Below, one piece after another: positions 10,443 to 20,527 of a stretch of DNA of 64,000 nt; the first letter of the stretch is position 1, and every line of letters begins with the position of its first letter. This DNA comes from Rebecca billardiae RCC1528 (taxonomy: Eukaryota > Haptophyta). Under the pieces are notes generated by a model that saw only the letters and a program-made list of their open reading frames with translations, did no database searches and was not told the origin of the DNA. Location of the stretch: assembly GCA_965240325.2 (NCBI GenBank), contig OZ251226.1, positions 868,001 to 932,000 on the forward strand, given 5' to 3'. The position numbers and the translations under genes are program-made.

Positions 10443-11291
10443 GCGCTCGGTGACGGCGGCGTCGAAGTCGTAGTCGTTCGTGTCGAGGTAGTACTTGGCC
10501 TCCTCCGTCGTGCAGCGCTGCGTGCGCCGGAAACGCGCCAGCAGCTCCCTGCGGCGGCGCGCCTCCTCGTCCTCCTCGCTCTCGCGAGGGCGCAGCACGC
10601 GGAGCACTTGGCCTGACACGACGCAGCGGTTGGAGTGCGTCATTCGGTTGACCTGCGCGAGGGCCTCGACCGTCATGCCATGCTTGAGCGCGATGCTGGA
10701 GAAGGTGTCCGTGGGCATCACGACGTATCGGCCTTCGACGAGATCCTCGGATGAGGTGGGGTTGGCAGCGGAGCGAGCTTCGGCGGGCAGCTCCTCCTCG
10801 GGCAGTGTCGTCTCCGGCTGAGACGAGGGGGACGCGGAGGAGCGGTCGGCGATGACGACCGGCTCGTCATTCTCCGGGGGCGATGACAGGGAGACAGACG
10901 AGGACGTGCGCACGGCCGTGGTCAGGTCACCACCGGGCATCTGCAGCACAATCGTCGGGCGAGAGTTGCTGGACGAGCCAGGCGCGTGCGACGAGAGAGA
11001 CGGTGCCTCTGACAGGCTCGAGTCGAGGCCGTTGATCGATCGCGCTGGGCCGGCCGAGGCATTCTCGCAGAATGACTGGATCGCGAGACGCGTGGCTTCG
11101 CACGGCAGGTGGCACGGTGTCATGCGGCACCCGCCCAGCTGCGCCTCCGCGCCGCAGCAAGTCCAATGGGGGACGAGCGCGTACGCGCCTGCTCCCACAT
11201 AACGGCCGGCGTGGTAGCGGCACTCGCCAGGGGCTTGCTCGTCGTACATGCGCTCGCAGCGCTTGCAGCGCATCAGGTTGAGCGCGGCCAT
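10227..11291 (-). CDS. zinc-binding CHORD-like / LysM / UBA-like protein
   Basis: 354 residues, single exon. The N-terminus has a Cys/His-rich module (residues 9-64) with CKRC, CRYH, WTCC and GC...CH spaced like one half of a CHORD zinc domain. A Ser/Pro-rich linker follows. A LysM domain spans about residues 188-233 (GRYVVMPTDTFSSIALKHG, then an N and a VVSGQVLRV strand). An acidic/basic helix leads to a UBA-like three-helix motif at 258-282 (TTEEAKYYL...DFDAAV). LysM usually binds glycans, but eukaryotic intracellular LysM proteins exist and no signal peptide is seen here, so an intracellular adaptor role is more likely. The 3' end (residues 284-354) is duplicated at 8611-8826. The combination of modules is unusual; domain calls are by eye. 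Confidence 0.75.
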   Translation of the reverse strand: MAALNLMRCKRCERMYDEQAPGECRYHAGRYVGAGAYALVPHWTCCGAEAQLGGCRMTPCHLPCEATRLAIQSFCENASAGPARSINGLDSSLSEAPSLSSHAPGSSSNSRPTIVLQMPGGDLTTAVRTSSSVSLSSPPENDEPVVIADRSSASPSSQPETTLPEEELPAEARSAANPTSSEDLVEGRYVVMPTDTFSSIALKHGMTVEALAQVNRMTHSNRCVVSGQVLRVLRPRESEEDEEARRRRELLARFRRTQRCTTEEAKYYLDTNDYDFDAAVTERTGDVEWEREHRQTAQRQAEEGELAAAEANVIRDALTRTVPQAGGLKRNSGWPTWLRPWEDPIIRRCVLGIN

Positions 11292-11447
11292 GCTTACACC
11301 GTCCCGTTACAGCCAACGCTTCCCGCGCCCGCCCGACTTGATGGTGCCAATCGGGAAGCTCTTGACCACCGCCCGCCCGCCGAAGACTTGAGAGGCCCGG
11401 ACCCAGCCGGCGAACGCCCCCGGCTCCTCTAGCCGGCTACAGCAAGG

Positions 11448-11489
11448 GAGTCAAGGGTGCCCGCGGCAGGGCGCGGGCACCCTTGACTC
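11448..11489. repeat. perfect 18-bp stem hairpin
   Basis: The arms 11448-11465 and 11472-11489 are exact reverse complements around a 6-nt loop. The stem starts GAGTCAAGGG and is very GC-rich. It sits between the divergent LysM and FkbM genes, directly before a family B fragment. It could be a structured RNA or a transposon scar. Confidence 0.85.
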
Positions 11490-11580
11490 ATTCTATGATT
11501 TAACGACACAGGCCCTTGGCTACAGTTTACTAAGAATAAGAGACGCACACAGCTCAGTACAGTTTACTATGAGCCCCGCG
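11490..11580. repeat. fragments of repeat families B and E
   Basis: The family B end (ATTCTATGATTTAACGACAC) at about 11491-11513 is followed by a family E end (AGTTTACTAAGAATAAGAG) from about 11524 to 11556. A second partial TACAGTTTACTA follows. This is just upstream of the FkbM gene start. Confidence 0.75.
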
Positions 11581-11601
11581 CTCGGAGGCACGCGCTAGAG
11601 G

Positions 11602-12738
11602 ATGGCGGCGCGAATGTATCTGTACGTCGTGGTGGCCCTGGCAGTGGCCGTGGTTGTTCTCTTGCTACTCCGCGAAGACCGCGCGTTGGAGACGGGCGTA
11701 CATGTTGCGCCGGCCAGCCTTAAGCAGCCTCCGTCGGGCAGGCGGCCGCTTGCCGAAGGCTGCAAGCACGTGTACGTCGACGTCGGGACAAATCGCGGCG
11801 TGCAGCTCCGAAAGCTCTTCCAGCCAGAGCACTATGCAGGTGCGAAGGTGTTGCCGGTGTTCGACCGGTTCTTCGGGACGGATCGCGCCACTCGCAGTGA
11901 CGTGTGCGCGTTCGGTTTCGAGCCAAATCCATCCCACACAACTTGGCTCAAGCGAATAGAGCGCGCGTACAGAAAACACGGCTGGCACGTCACGATCTTC
12001 AGCGAGACGGCAGTGGGCGTGCGCGACGGTGAGACAGTGCCCTTCTACTTCACGGGCAACCTCTTCTACGACCTTTCAGCGTCACAGATGCAGAACGATA
12101 TCCTCACGTGGGGCGGGCGCCGTGCGCCCAAGCGATACGACGTGCAGACCATGGATCTTGCCAGGTTCCTGCTGGAAGAGGTTTTTGCACGCTCGGAGGC
12201 GACGGCACCCGGCGCGGCGGTCGTGATGAAGCTGGATATTGAAGGGGGCGAGTTGGACCTGCTGCCTGAGCTTCTGCTCCGTGGGGCGCTGTGCAATGTG
12301 GACCTTCTCTTCGCCGAGTTCCACGAGAGGCAGTTTGCGGAGGACAAACGCGCCGCTGAGTACCGTGCCCTCGAGAAGCTGACGCGAACGCACTGGTGGG
12401 GTGACCTGGAGCACCTCGCGCCGAACGCCAACACGCAGTGCCGGCTCAAGGTGTCCGCCCTCGACGACGAGACGTATCGATACGATGATGGCCGCAGCTT
12501 TCTCCGCGGTTCACAAGCGGCAAAGCAGGGCTTTCAGCGCAGGACGCCGCCGCTTCCGGGTGATGACGTGCCCGAGGCATGGAAGGTGATGAAGGCAGTC
12601 GATGATCACAGTGATGCTGCTGGTGGATCATCGTCAGGTACGTCCATGGTGGCAACACCGCCTGCGCCGGGAAACGATGACTCCACAGCATCTGCCGATG
12701 GCGATGCGGCACCATCGTCCGGCGAGCGCAGGGGATGA
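11602..12738 (+). CDS. FkbM-family SAM-dependent methyltransferase, membrane-anchored
   Basis: 378 residues, single exon. A hydrophobic segment at residues 5-23 with few flanking charges predicts a type II signal anchor, placing the catalytic domain in the secretory lumen. The SAM-binding motif I is VYVDVGTNRG (57-66), followed by the acidic FGFEPNP block (about 105) that would contact the ribose. MKLDIEGGELDLL (209-221) is the diagnostic FkbM/Methyltransf_21 motif. The C-terminal 60 residues are Ser/Pro/Asp-rich and probably disordered. FkbM members O-methylate sugars or small molecules; the substrate here is not predictable. Nearby sulfotransferases and glycosyltransferases make glycan methylation plausible. 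Confidence 0.85.
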   Translation: MAARMYLYVVVALAVAVVVLLLLREDRALETGVHVAPASLKQPPSGRRPLAEGCKHVYVDVGTNRGVQLRKLFQPEHYAGAKVLPVFDRFFGTDRATRSDVCAFGFEPNPSHTTWLKRIERAYRKHGWHVTIFSETAVGVRDGETVPFYFTGNLFYDLSASQMQNDILTWGGRRAPKRYDVQTMDLARFLLEEVFARSEATAPGAAVVMKLDIEGGELDLLPELLLRGALCNVDLLFAEFHERQFAEDKRAAEYRALEKLTRTHWWGDLEHLAPNANTQCRLKVSALDDETYRYDDGRSFLRGSQAAKQGFQRRTPPLPGDDVPEAWKVMKAVDDHSDAAGGSSSGTSMVATPPAPGNDDSTASADGDAAPSSGERRG

Positions 12739-13053
12739 CTCTGAGTGGCGGCCATGTCGAGTACCGCCCGGACGGCCGCGCGCGGCCCGTCGCCAGGCTC
12801 GCCAGCACGGGCAGCAGCGACAGGCTGCAGCCCGCTGCAGCTCGATCCTTGATGATGTCCACGTTCTGGCACTTTAGCTTCGGCTCCGGCTCCGGTCCAC
12901 CACCACCCCCCGAGCTGCTCCGTTACTCGTCTTGGCCCCGCGAGCGGCCGCGATTCGCGAAGTGGCAACGTACTGGTCAGCCACCAGGCAGCGCGGACCG
13001 CATCACTCATCAGCCCGCACGCCAGCCCCGGGGAGTCCCTTGGTCTGCTTGGA
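12739..13053. other. intergenic, no recognised content
   Basis: GC-rich 3' flank of the FkbM gene. It contains only fortuitous frames and no repeat family that could be recognised. Confidence 0.4.
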
Positions 13054-13138
13054 CTCATTCTATGATTTAACGACACAGGTAGGACGACGCGGGTCTCCTG
13101 ATTCGTCGGCGGCAGTGCGCCCGATCGTCGCCGACGTC
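13054..13138 (+). repeat. dispersed repeat family B
   Basis: Begins ATTCTATGATTTAACGACAC and continues through AGGTAGGACG...CTCCTGATTCGTCGGC...GCAGTG to CGATCGTCG. Other copies are at 23009-23112 (+), 41514-41632 (-), 43566-43650 (+, diverged) and 62588-62672 (-). Confidence 0.8.
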
Positions 13139-13331
13139 ATACTGATCTCAGTGGACCTTAGGCTTATTCTTCAGGGTGCGGACCTCGTGAGTCGTGTTCC
13201 GACTCCGAGGTGTTACGGGCTCACATGGCTCGACTGGCTGACTGGCTCGTCCTCTGGTGTCAACGGACAGTACGGACGGACACTCAGTTTGAGTTTAATT
13301 TAAATAATTGTGCCATCATCAACTTTGAAAC

Positions 13332-13332
13332 A

Positions 13333-13375
<43 letters not shown>

Positions 13376-13485
13376 TATCAATATATATATTTATATAGAT
13401 ATATAGATATATATCTAGATATATCTATAGACTATATATCCATATATATATATCTATCTATATATATATGTGTGTAGATATATAG
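13332..13485. repeat. AT-rich microsatellite
   Basis: An (AT)n tract followed by degenerate ATATCTATAGATAT variants. It is strongly AT-rich compared with its surroundings and abuts the GA microsatellite. Confidence 0.95.
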
Positions 13486-13496
13486 AGTCTTATAAT

Positions 13497-13720
<224 letters not shown>

Positions 13721-13799
13721 TCACGGCACACTGCAGCCTCGCCGCCGCGTCGATGCCGAGTGCGTGAACCTACTAACTAAGGGGGTCTCACTGTCAGAA

Positions 13800-13970
13800 A
13801 CTGGCGCCGTCTCCTCCAGCCCTGAAATTCGTCCCCCGAGTCCCAGACGGTCAGTCTGTCGGGCCGTCCCTTTTTTCTTGATCAAACGGATCTTTTTGAA
13901 ACGTGGTTAGGGCCCGCACTGCGGCACTGCGGGCTCCACGCTGCGCGCTCCGCCCTGCACCCCGGGCCAT
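13800..13970 (-). repeat. family C terminal sequence
   Basis: Reverse orientation of the family C end: CTCCTCCAGCCCTG, then GATCTTTTTGAAACGTGGTTAG and the CCGCCCTGCACC...GGGCCAT terminus. No partner end is close by. Confidence 0.8.
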
Positions 13971-13999
13971 CAGTAAATTTCTGCCGTTCAACTTCTGCT

Positions 14000-15234
14000 T
14001 CACGCCGCCGCATTGAGCAGGTCGATGGTGCTGACTGGGACCTGTTCATCCTCCCCCCTTTCCCGTGACAAACCGAGGCTGGCATCGCGCTTGGCGCGCC
14101 TCGCCTGGCGCCGATGCTCTCGCACGTCACCTCCTGGGAGCGGCACTGGGACAAGGTTTACCTGAGCCGGCGCCGGCGCCCTGGGCGGCTCGTGCGGCGG
14201 CGAGGTCGGCTCGTGCGGAGCTGGCGGCGGGGCCTTCACCGCCTGGTCCGGTGGGATTCCATTCCGCTGCCGCTCGGCGGCCCGCTGCGCCGCGTCCAGC
14301 AGCTCGCGCATGAGCCGCTTCATCTCAAGCCCGGCCTCCTCACACTTGGGGTCAAGGTTGGGAGCCGATGCCGTGCCGCCGCCAGCCTTGGCGCCTCCGT
14401 CAACTGGCGCGGCTGCTGCGCGGGAGGCCTTGGCGCCTCCAGCGGAGCGGGCCGGGCCATTCGCCTTGCGCTTCCGCGCGGGCTGCTGGACGCCCCCCGA
14501 ACCCGCTGGCTCCACCGGGCGCTGCCCTGGCTCGGGGACGTGCCAAGCCGCCGGCTGAGCCGGACCGGGAGACCACACGCCACCATCGATGCTGACGAGC
14601 TGGTGGCAGTGGCAGCACTGGGCGCGGAAAGGGATATACCCGACCGAGCCGGGCACGGAGTCAGCAGGCGGCGGCACCATCGCGTCCCGGATGATCTGGA
14701 CGAAGATGGCCCCCGTGCACATGCCGCAGGTGACGGTGACGCCGGCATCCTCCGGCACCTCGCCCAGTGCCAGCCGCGCCTCGACAATCGCGCACGCCTC
14801 CTGCGGGCCAGGGCGGACGGGAGGGCAGGGCGCGCCGCGGGGTAGACGGTGCGCCGTCGCAAGCGTCGGGTGCGCAGTGCGCACGGCGCGGCTCGCACCT
14901 GCACGGCTTTGAATGCCTCGACCGAGTGCGGGAGGCTGTTCTTGTCAGGGTGGAGCTTGAGGGAGAGCCGCTTGCGCACGGCCTTGATGTCGCTCTCGGT
15001 GCAGAAGGGCGTCAGGCCGAGGATCGCGAACGGGTCGCCTCGGTGCGCGAGCACGGACTCGATGACTTTCCAGTCTGCCATCGTCTTGCGCACCTCTGCA
15101 CCCGAAGGGCCCGCCATGCGCTCCGCCTTCTGCAGGAGCTGCAGCACCCGCCCGCTGAAGGGATCGCTCTCCATCAATGAGCGCGCCACCTCCAGTGCGC
15201 CCTTGAAGGAGTCGCAGTTCGCTTCGAGCGCCAT
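14000..15234 (-). CDS. J-domain protein with zinc ribbon, two exons
   Basis: Exon 1 is 15234-14899, exon 2 is 14800-14000; the 98-nt intron (14898-14801) is GT-AG, phase 0, and interrupts the last J-domain helix. The product is 378 residues. An N-terminal helical region precedes the J domain (about 66-120), with HPD at 95-97, so it should stimulate an Hsp70 partner. A probable zinc ribbon follows (C137-x2-C140 and C174-x2-C177). The C-terminal half is Pro/Ala-rich and low complexity, with a helical stretch near residue 260 and a short conserved-looking end. The splice restores the expected AFKAVQEACAIV helix, which supports the model. No DnaJ G/F region or CxxCxGxG repeats are seen, so it is a class C J protein. 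Confidence 0.85.
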
Positions 15235-15447
15235 GCCGCCGCGCTCGCGCCGGTGGCTGCACTGCCGCCCTGCCGGAAGGCCCGCGGCGCCCGGCCTGTC
15301 GCGGAGACTCGCGCCCTACCGCTCTGGCGCTCTGGCTATCATAGGCGCGGCGCGCTCCCCCGGCCGGCGCGTCCCGGCCCGGCACGCTCGGCAAAGATCC
15401 GGACATCTCGGCATCTTCGGGTTGCACCCAGCCGGGCCGGGCAAGCA

Positions 15448-16302
15448 ATGGCGGTCGGACTGGTCGTCGGGGTGTTCGTGGTGTTGGTGTGTCTGGTGTT
15501 GGTGTGCGCTGGCTGCTTTGACGACCTCTACTCGAGGCCGGGCTCTCCGGGCGAGGCGATGTCGAGGCCGCAGCACGGCACCATCACGTGGTACCTCGAC
15601 ATTCACGAGATTGGCGGCGTGACAGCTGCCGATCGCTTGGACGTGCCAGCCCGGAGGCTGGCGGTGTACGTGCTCCCACCCGATATGACCATCGTGTCTA
15701 ACATGATCCCGCGCCTCTTCTTCAAGTACGCCATCTACACGAGCCGGAGCAAGCAGGCGCGGAATCAACACTTCCAGCGAATTGTTGATGCGCGTGACGC
15801 TATCGTGGCCGGCTGCTGCACTGTGCGCCGCAGACCCCGGATCATCGGCAAGCCTCGGGCCTTCGGCGGAGCTTACCGCCCCCGCGCGGTGCTGCTGTCC
15901 CAACGAGACCATGCTATCGTCGAGCCTCTCAGCATGGCGCTCAAGAAGCTCGGCATCGACGCACTGGTCGCCAGCCCAGCTCTGGAGGAGGCCATCATGC
16001 GCTCGGTGCAAGCTGTGGATTCCTTTGCGTCTCGATTTGAGGTGTCTGACACAGAGCTCCTGGAAGAGCAGTACGAGGCAGCCTCGATGAGCGTGGGCGA
16101 CGCCTCTGACGAAGCGGCGAGGACGTCGGCCATGGACCGACACAGGGGAGCGACGATGCGGCCTGTGCGCCAGGGAGCCAGCAGCAGTGACGCAGATAAC
16201 GCTGCCTCAGGGGAGCATGACGAGGCTGATGGCGGCGCTTCTCATCAGGCTCGCCGACGACAAGGTGGCAGCGGTGACGAGGTGCTGCGGCTGATGGGAT
16301 AA
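15448..16302 (+). CDS. membrane-anchored protein of unknown function
   Basis: The frame is open from 15253, but the ATG at 15448 gives a protein that starts directly with a hydrophobic segment (MAVGLVVGVFVVLVCLVLVC), a signal anchor, so this start is preferred (284 residues). The central region (about 35-190) has regular alternating secondary-structure character without low complexity. The C-terminal 70 residues are Ser/Asp/Glu-rich. No family was recognised. It is divergent from the J-domain gene with 213 bp between starts, so they may share an upstream region. Confidence 0.6.
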   Translation: MAVGLVVGVFVVLVCLVLVCAGCFDDLYSRPGSPGEAMSRPQHGTITWYLDIHEIGGVTAADRLDVPARRLAVYVLPPDMTIVSNMIPRLFFKYAIYTSRSKQARNQHFQRIVDARDAIVAGCCTVRRRPRIIGKPRAFGGAYRPRAVLLSQRDHAIVEPLSMALKKLGIDALVASPALEEAIMRSVQAVDSFASRFEVSDTELLEEQYEAASMSVGDASDEAARTSAMDRHRGATMRPVRQGASSSDADNAASGEHDEADGGASHQARRRQGGSGDEVLRLMG

Positions 16303-16660
16303 CGACGCAGCAGGGCCGTCCGCGCCAATGTATCGCGTCGTCTTGCTGATGATGGGTGAACTCTGAATGCTAGTCACAGTAGTAGCAGAAAGTTAGCGGT
16401 GTCGCGCCACGCCGGACTGGCATTTATTTTGATGGCACGTAGAGGGCCGCGGGCGCGGCCTGCGGCGGCCGCGCGTATAAGCCTGTGCACCGTATGCATG
16501 TCACGCGACGATTATGCCAGCAGCAGGGTGGCTCAGCAGCAGTAGTTCGACGACGACTACTGGTCGTCAGTCACTTATTCAGCATCGTCAATTCTCATGC
16601 TCGATCATAGGTCGTGGCTAGTCACTGCCGTAGTGCGCATGCGCTGACATTATTACGCAT
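16303..16660. other. intergenic, convergent 3' ends
   Basis: Between the 3' ends of the unknown membrane protein and the EMAP-like gene. A GGCCGCGGGCGCGGCC palindrome-like patch lies near 16446. No gene or family repeat was seen. Confidence 0.4.
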
Positions 16661-19600
16661 TTATTGATGCAGCTGAACCAATCCAGCGCGGGCCGGCTCC
16701 TCCCTCGACGCCTCCCGCAGCACGCGCCACTGGAACACCGCGCGGTCGTGCCCGCCGATCGAGACGCACCGCTGCGCGCCGCGCAAGAAGCGCACGCCCG
16801 TCACGTGAGACGAGTGCCCTCCGTACCGCAGGTGCGGCGCGTCCTCGCGCACGCACGGGTGGTTGAAGAGCAGCACGCGACCAAAGTCGTCCGCGGCGAC
16901 GAGGTGCCCGCCGAGCGCCTCGCCCGACTCCGAGCGGTCCACCCCGTTGATGTCCGAGTTGTCGTAACCGTCCGGCCAGATGCCCATCACCGGCCAGCCC
17001 ACCACGCAGCTCCACGTGTGCCACCGACGGTCGCGCTCGTCGCCGCGCAGCTGCTCGCACGCCACGCCGTCCCACCGCAGCAGCTCGTACGCCTGGCACG
17101 CCGATTGCAGCACGCGCCCGTCCGACGACCAGTCCAGCTGCCGCACCGTCGACGAGTGCCCCACGCACACGCCCAGCGCGCGCACCGACACCGTCGCGCC
17201 GCCGAGCTCGCCGCCCGCGCGAGACACGCGGAACACCTCGACCGTCGCCCCGCGCGTGCCCACCGCCAGCAGAGAGCCGTCGGGCGAGAACCGACAGCAC
17301 GACGCCTCGCCGCCGCGCAGTGAGATCGACGCGCGCTCGGACAGCGCCACGCCGTCCGCGCCGCTCGCGTCGAGCAGCGCCACGCTGCCGTCCGCCAGGC
17401 CCGCGGCCAGCAGCGCGCCCGCCGGCGGCGCCCAGGCCAGGCAGCGCGCGCCCGCGCGCAGCTTGTGCGTGCCGCGCGCGGCGCGTGCAAGCGCATCCCA
17501 CACAAACAGCCGCGCCGAGTCGCCCGCCGTGGCGAAGAGCGAGTGCGCCGCCGGGTGCGCGTCCACCGCCACCAGGTCGGCCACGTGCCCGCTGATCAGC
17601 ACCTGCGGCTCCGCGTCCACCTCCCACACGTCGCACGTCGAGGTGCCCACGAGCACGACGCGGCTGCCGGCCGTGCACGCGAGCGCGCGGATGCCGGGCG
17701 CGCGCTCGCCGCGGTACGGCGATGGGAGGTGCAGCGTGAGCTCGGGGAGCGACTGCGGGACGCCGTCATCGCCGATCGCCCAGTACATGATGGCGCCCCG
17801 CGCCCCGCCGCTGAGCAGCTGCTCGCCGTCCGCGCGCAGCTGCAGCACGTTGAGCGCATCAGCGTGCGCGCGGATCGTCCGCACGACACGCAGAGCCCGC
17901 CAGAGCAGGATGGCGCCCGAGCGGCTGCCGCTGACCAGGTCGCCGCTGGGCAGGAACTCGACACAGAGCACGTCACCCACGCCCCCCTTGTCGAAGATGC
18001 CCGCCTCCTTCAGCCAGCGCGCCGAGCCGTCGTCCGCCTGCGGCGCTCGGCTCCACCAGTGCAGGTGCGCCTTGCCGTGCGTGACAAACGCGTGCGGCGC
18101 GTGAGGCTCCGGCGCCCAGCGCAGGCCGTACACACTCGTGAGCGCAGCGACGCCGTCGACGGCGCGCGGCGTCGGCTGCACGCCGCTCTTCACCTCGAAG
18201 AGCAGCCGCGCCGAGCGCCAATCCCACACGTGCACCGGCTGCCCCTCCGAGCACCCCACGCTCCCCAGCAAGCCGCCGTCGCGCGAGAAGCCAACCGCCG
18301 CCACCCGATTCACGCGCGCGTGCACGAGCCTCGCCAGCTCGCGCATCGAGCACACGTCCCACACACACACGAGCGGCCGCCCGCCCAGCTCCGCGTCGGC
18401 CTGCTGCCCGCTCGCCGCGATCGAGCGGCTCGGGTCGAGCGCCAGGCACTCGATGTCGTTGGTGTGCCCGCGGAAGAAGCGCTGCGCGTGCGCGCGCCGC
18501 TCGTACACGACGCCGAGCCCGGCCGTGTAGTACACCGCCTCGCCGGAGGAAGACACGAACAGGTTGGGCGCAGAGTTCGCCAGGCCGCCGTACCCGTACA
18601 CGAACTCGAGCTCGAGCGCGGCGTCGGGCGGCGCGGCCGAGCGCGCGCCGAGCGCCGAGCGCGGCTCCCACGCGCTCGGGGCGAAGAGCGCGGCGCGCGT
18701 GCGCGTGTTGAGCGCCATCTCCCGGCGCGGCTCGGCGGCGGGCCGTTGCGGCGCGCCCGCGGGCGGGCGGCGGCTGCGCCTGCGCGGCGCGCTCGAGAAG
18801 AGGCTCGAGATGAAGGTCTCGACGTGCAGCTCGGGCCCGTCGACGCCGCGCACGGGCACCACGGCCGTCCCGTCCCCCGCCGCCTCCGCGCCCGCCGCGG
18901 GCGCGTACCGCGCGCACAGCTGTCCGTACTCCTCCGCTCCCAGCGGCTGGAGCCCAAAGTGGGCAAAGAGCCGAGACGCGGCCGCGCGCTCGAGCACTGA
19001 CGGCTCGGGCGCGCCCGCGAGCTTGGCGCACAGCTGGCGCAGGTAGCGCGGAGCGTCGTAGCGCGGCGTGGCGCCGAGAACCGCCATCTCGAACCGCGCC
19101 TCCACCGAGCTAGGCGGCGCGCGCGGCGCGATGGCGAGGCCAGCGGCCGTGCGCTGACGGCCTGCAGAGCGCGCGCGGCCGACGACAACACCGCGCGCGC
19201 GGCCGGCGCGCGAGAGTGCTGCGCGCGCCGCCGGCACGCCCTCGCCTTCTGCCGGCCGTGGGACGACGGGCGTCTCGGGATGGCGCACCAGGTGCGCACG
19301 CGCCGGCTCCTCCCTCGACGCCTCCCGCAGCACGCGCCACTGGAACACCGCGCGGTCGTGCCCGCCGATCGAGACGCACCGCTGCGCGCCGCGCAAGAAG
19401 CGCACGCCCGTCACGTGAGACGAGTGGCCTCCGTACCGCAGGTGCGGCGCGTCCTCGCGCACGCACGGGTGGTTGAAGAGCAGCACACGACCAAAGTCGT
19501 CCGCGGCGACGAGGTGCCCGCCGAGCGCCTCGCCCGACTCCGAGCGGTCCACCCCGTTGATGTCCGAGTTGTCGTAACCGTCCGGCCAGATGCCCATCAC

Positions 19601-20495
19601 CGGCCAGCCCACCACGCAGCTCCACGTGTGCCACCGACGGTCGCGCTCGTCGCCGCGCAGCTGCTCGCACGCCACGCCGTCCCACCGCAGCAGCTCGTAC
19701 GCCTGGCACGCCGACTGCAGCACGCGCCCGTCCGACGACCAGTCCAGCTGCCGCACCGTCGACGAGTGCCCCACGCACACGCCCAGCGCGCGCACCGACA
19801 CCGTCGCGCCGCCGAGCTCGCCGCCCGCGCGAGACACGCGGAACACCTCGACCGTCGCCCCGCGCGTGCCCACCGCCAGCAGAGAGCCGTCGGGCGAGAA
19901 CCGACAGCACGACGCCTCGCCGCCGCGCAGTGAGATCGACGCGCGCTCGGACAGCGCCACGCCGTCCGCGCCGCTCGCGTCGAGCAGCGCCACGCTGCCG
20001 TCCGCCAGGCCCGCGGCCAGCAGCGCGCCCGCCGGCGGCGCCCAGGCCAGGCAGCGCGCGCCCGCGCGCAGCTTGTGCGTGCCGCGCGCGGCGCGTGCAA
20101 GCGCATCCCACACAAACAGCCGCGCCGAGTCGCCCGCCGTGGCGAAGAGCGAGTGCACCGCCGGGTGCGCGTCCACCGCCACCAGGTCGGCCACGTGCCC
20201 GCTGATCAGCACCTGCGGCTCCGCGTCCACCTCCCACACGTCGCACGTCGAGGTGCCCACGAGCACGACGCGGCTGCCGGCCGTGCACGCGAGCGCGCGG
20301 ATGCCGGGCGCGCGCTCGCCGCGGTACGGCGAGGGGAGGTGCAGGGTGAGCTCGGGCAACGCGAGCAGCTCCCGCCCACGGCCGCCACTCACATCCCAGC
20401 GCCGAATGGTGCCTCGCGCGTCGCCGCTGAGGAGCATCGCCCAGGGCTCCCGAGCTCGACTCACCGCCCCTACGCCCCTTGGCCCTCCGCTCGCC

Positions 20496-20527
<32 letters not shown>

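Noticed and set aside
17465-19000. 511-codon plus-strand frame across the EMAP gene
   Set aside because: Antisense shadow; the minus-strand WD40/HELP reading is unambiguous.
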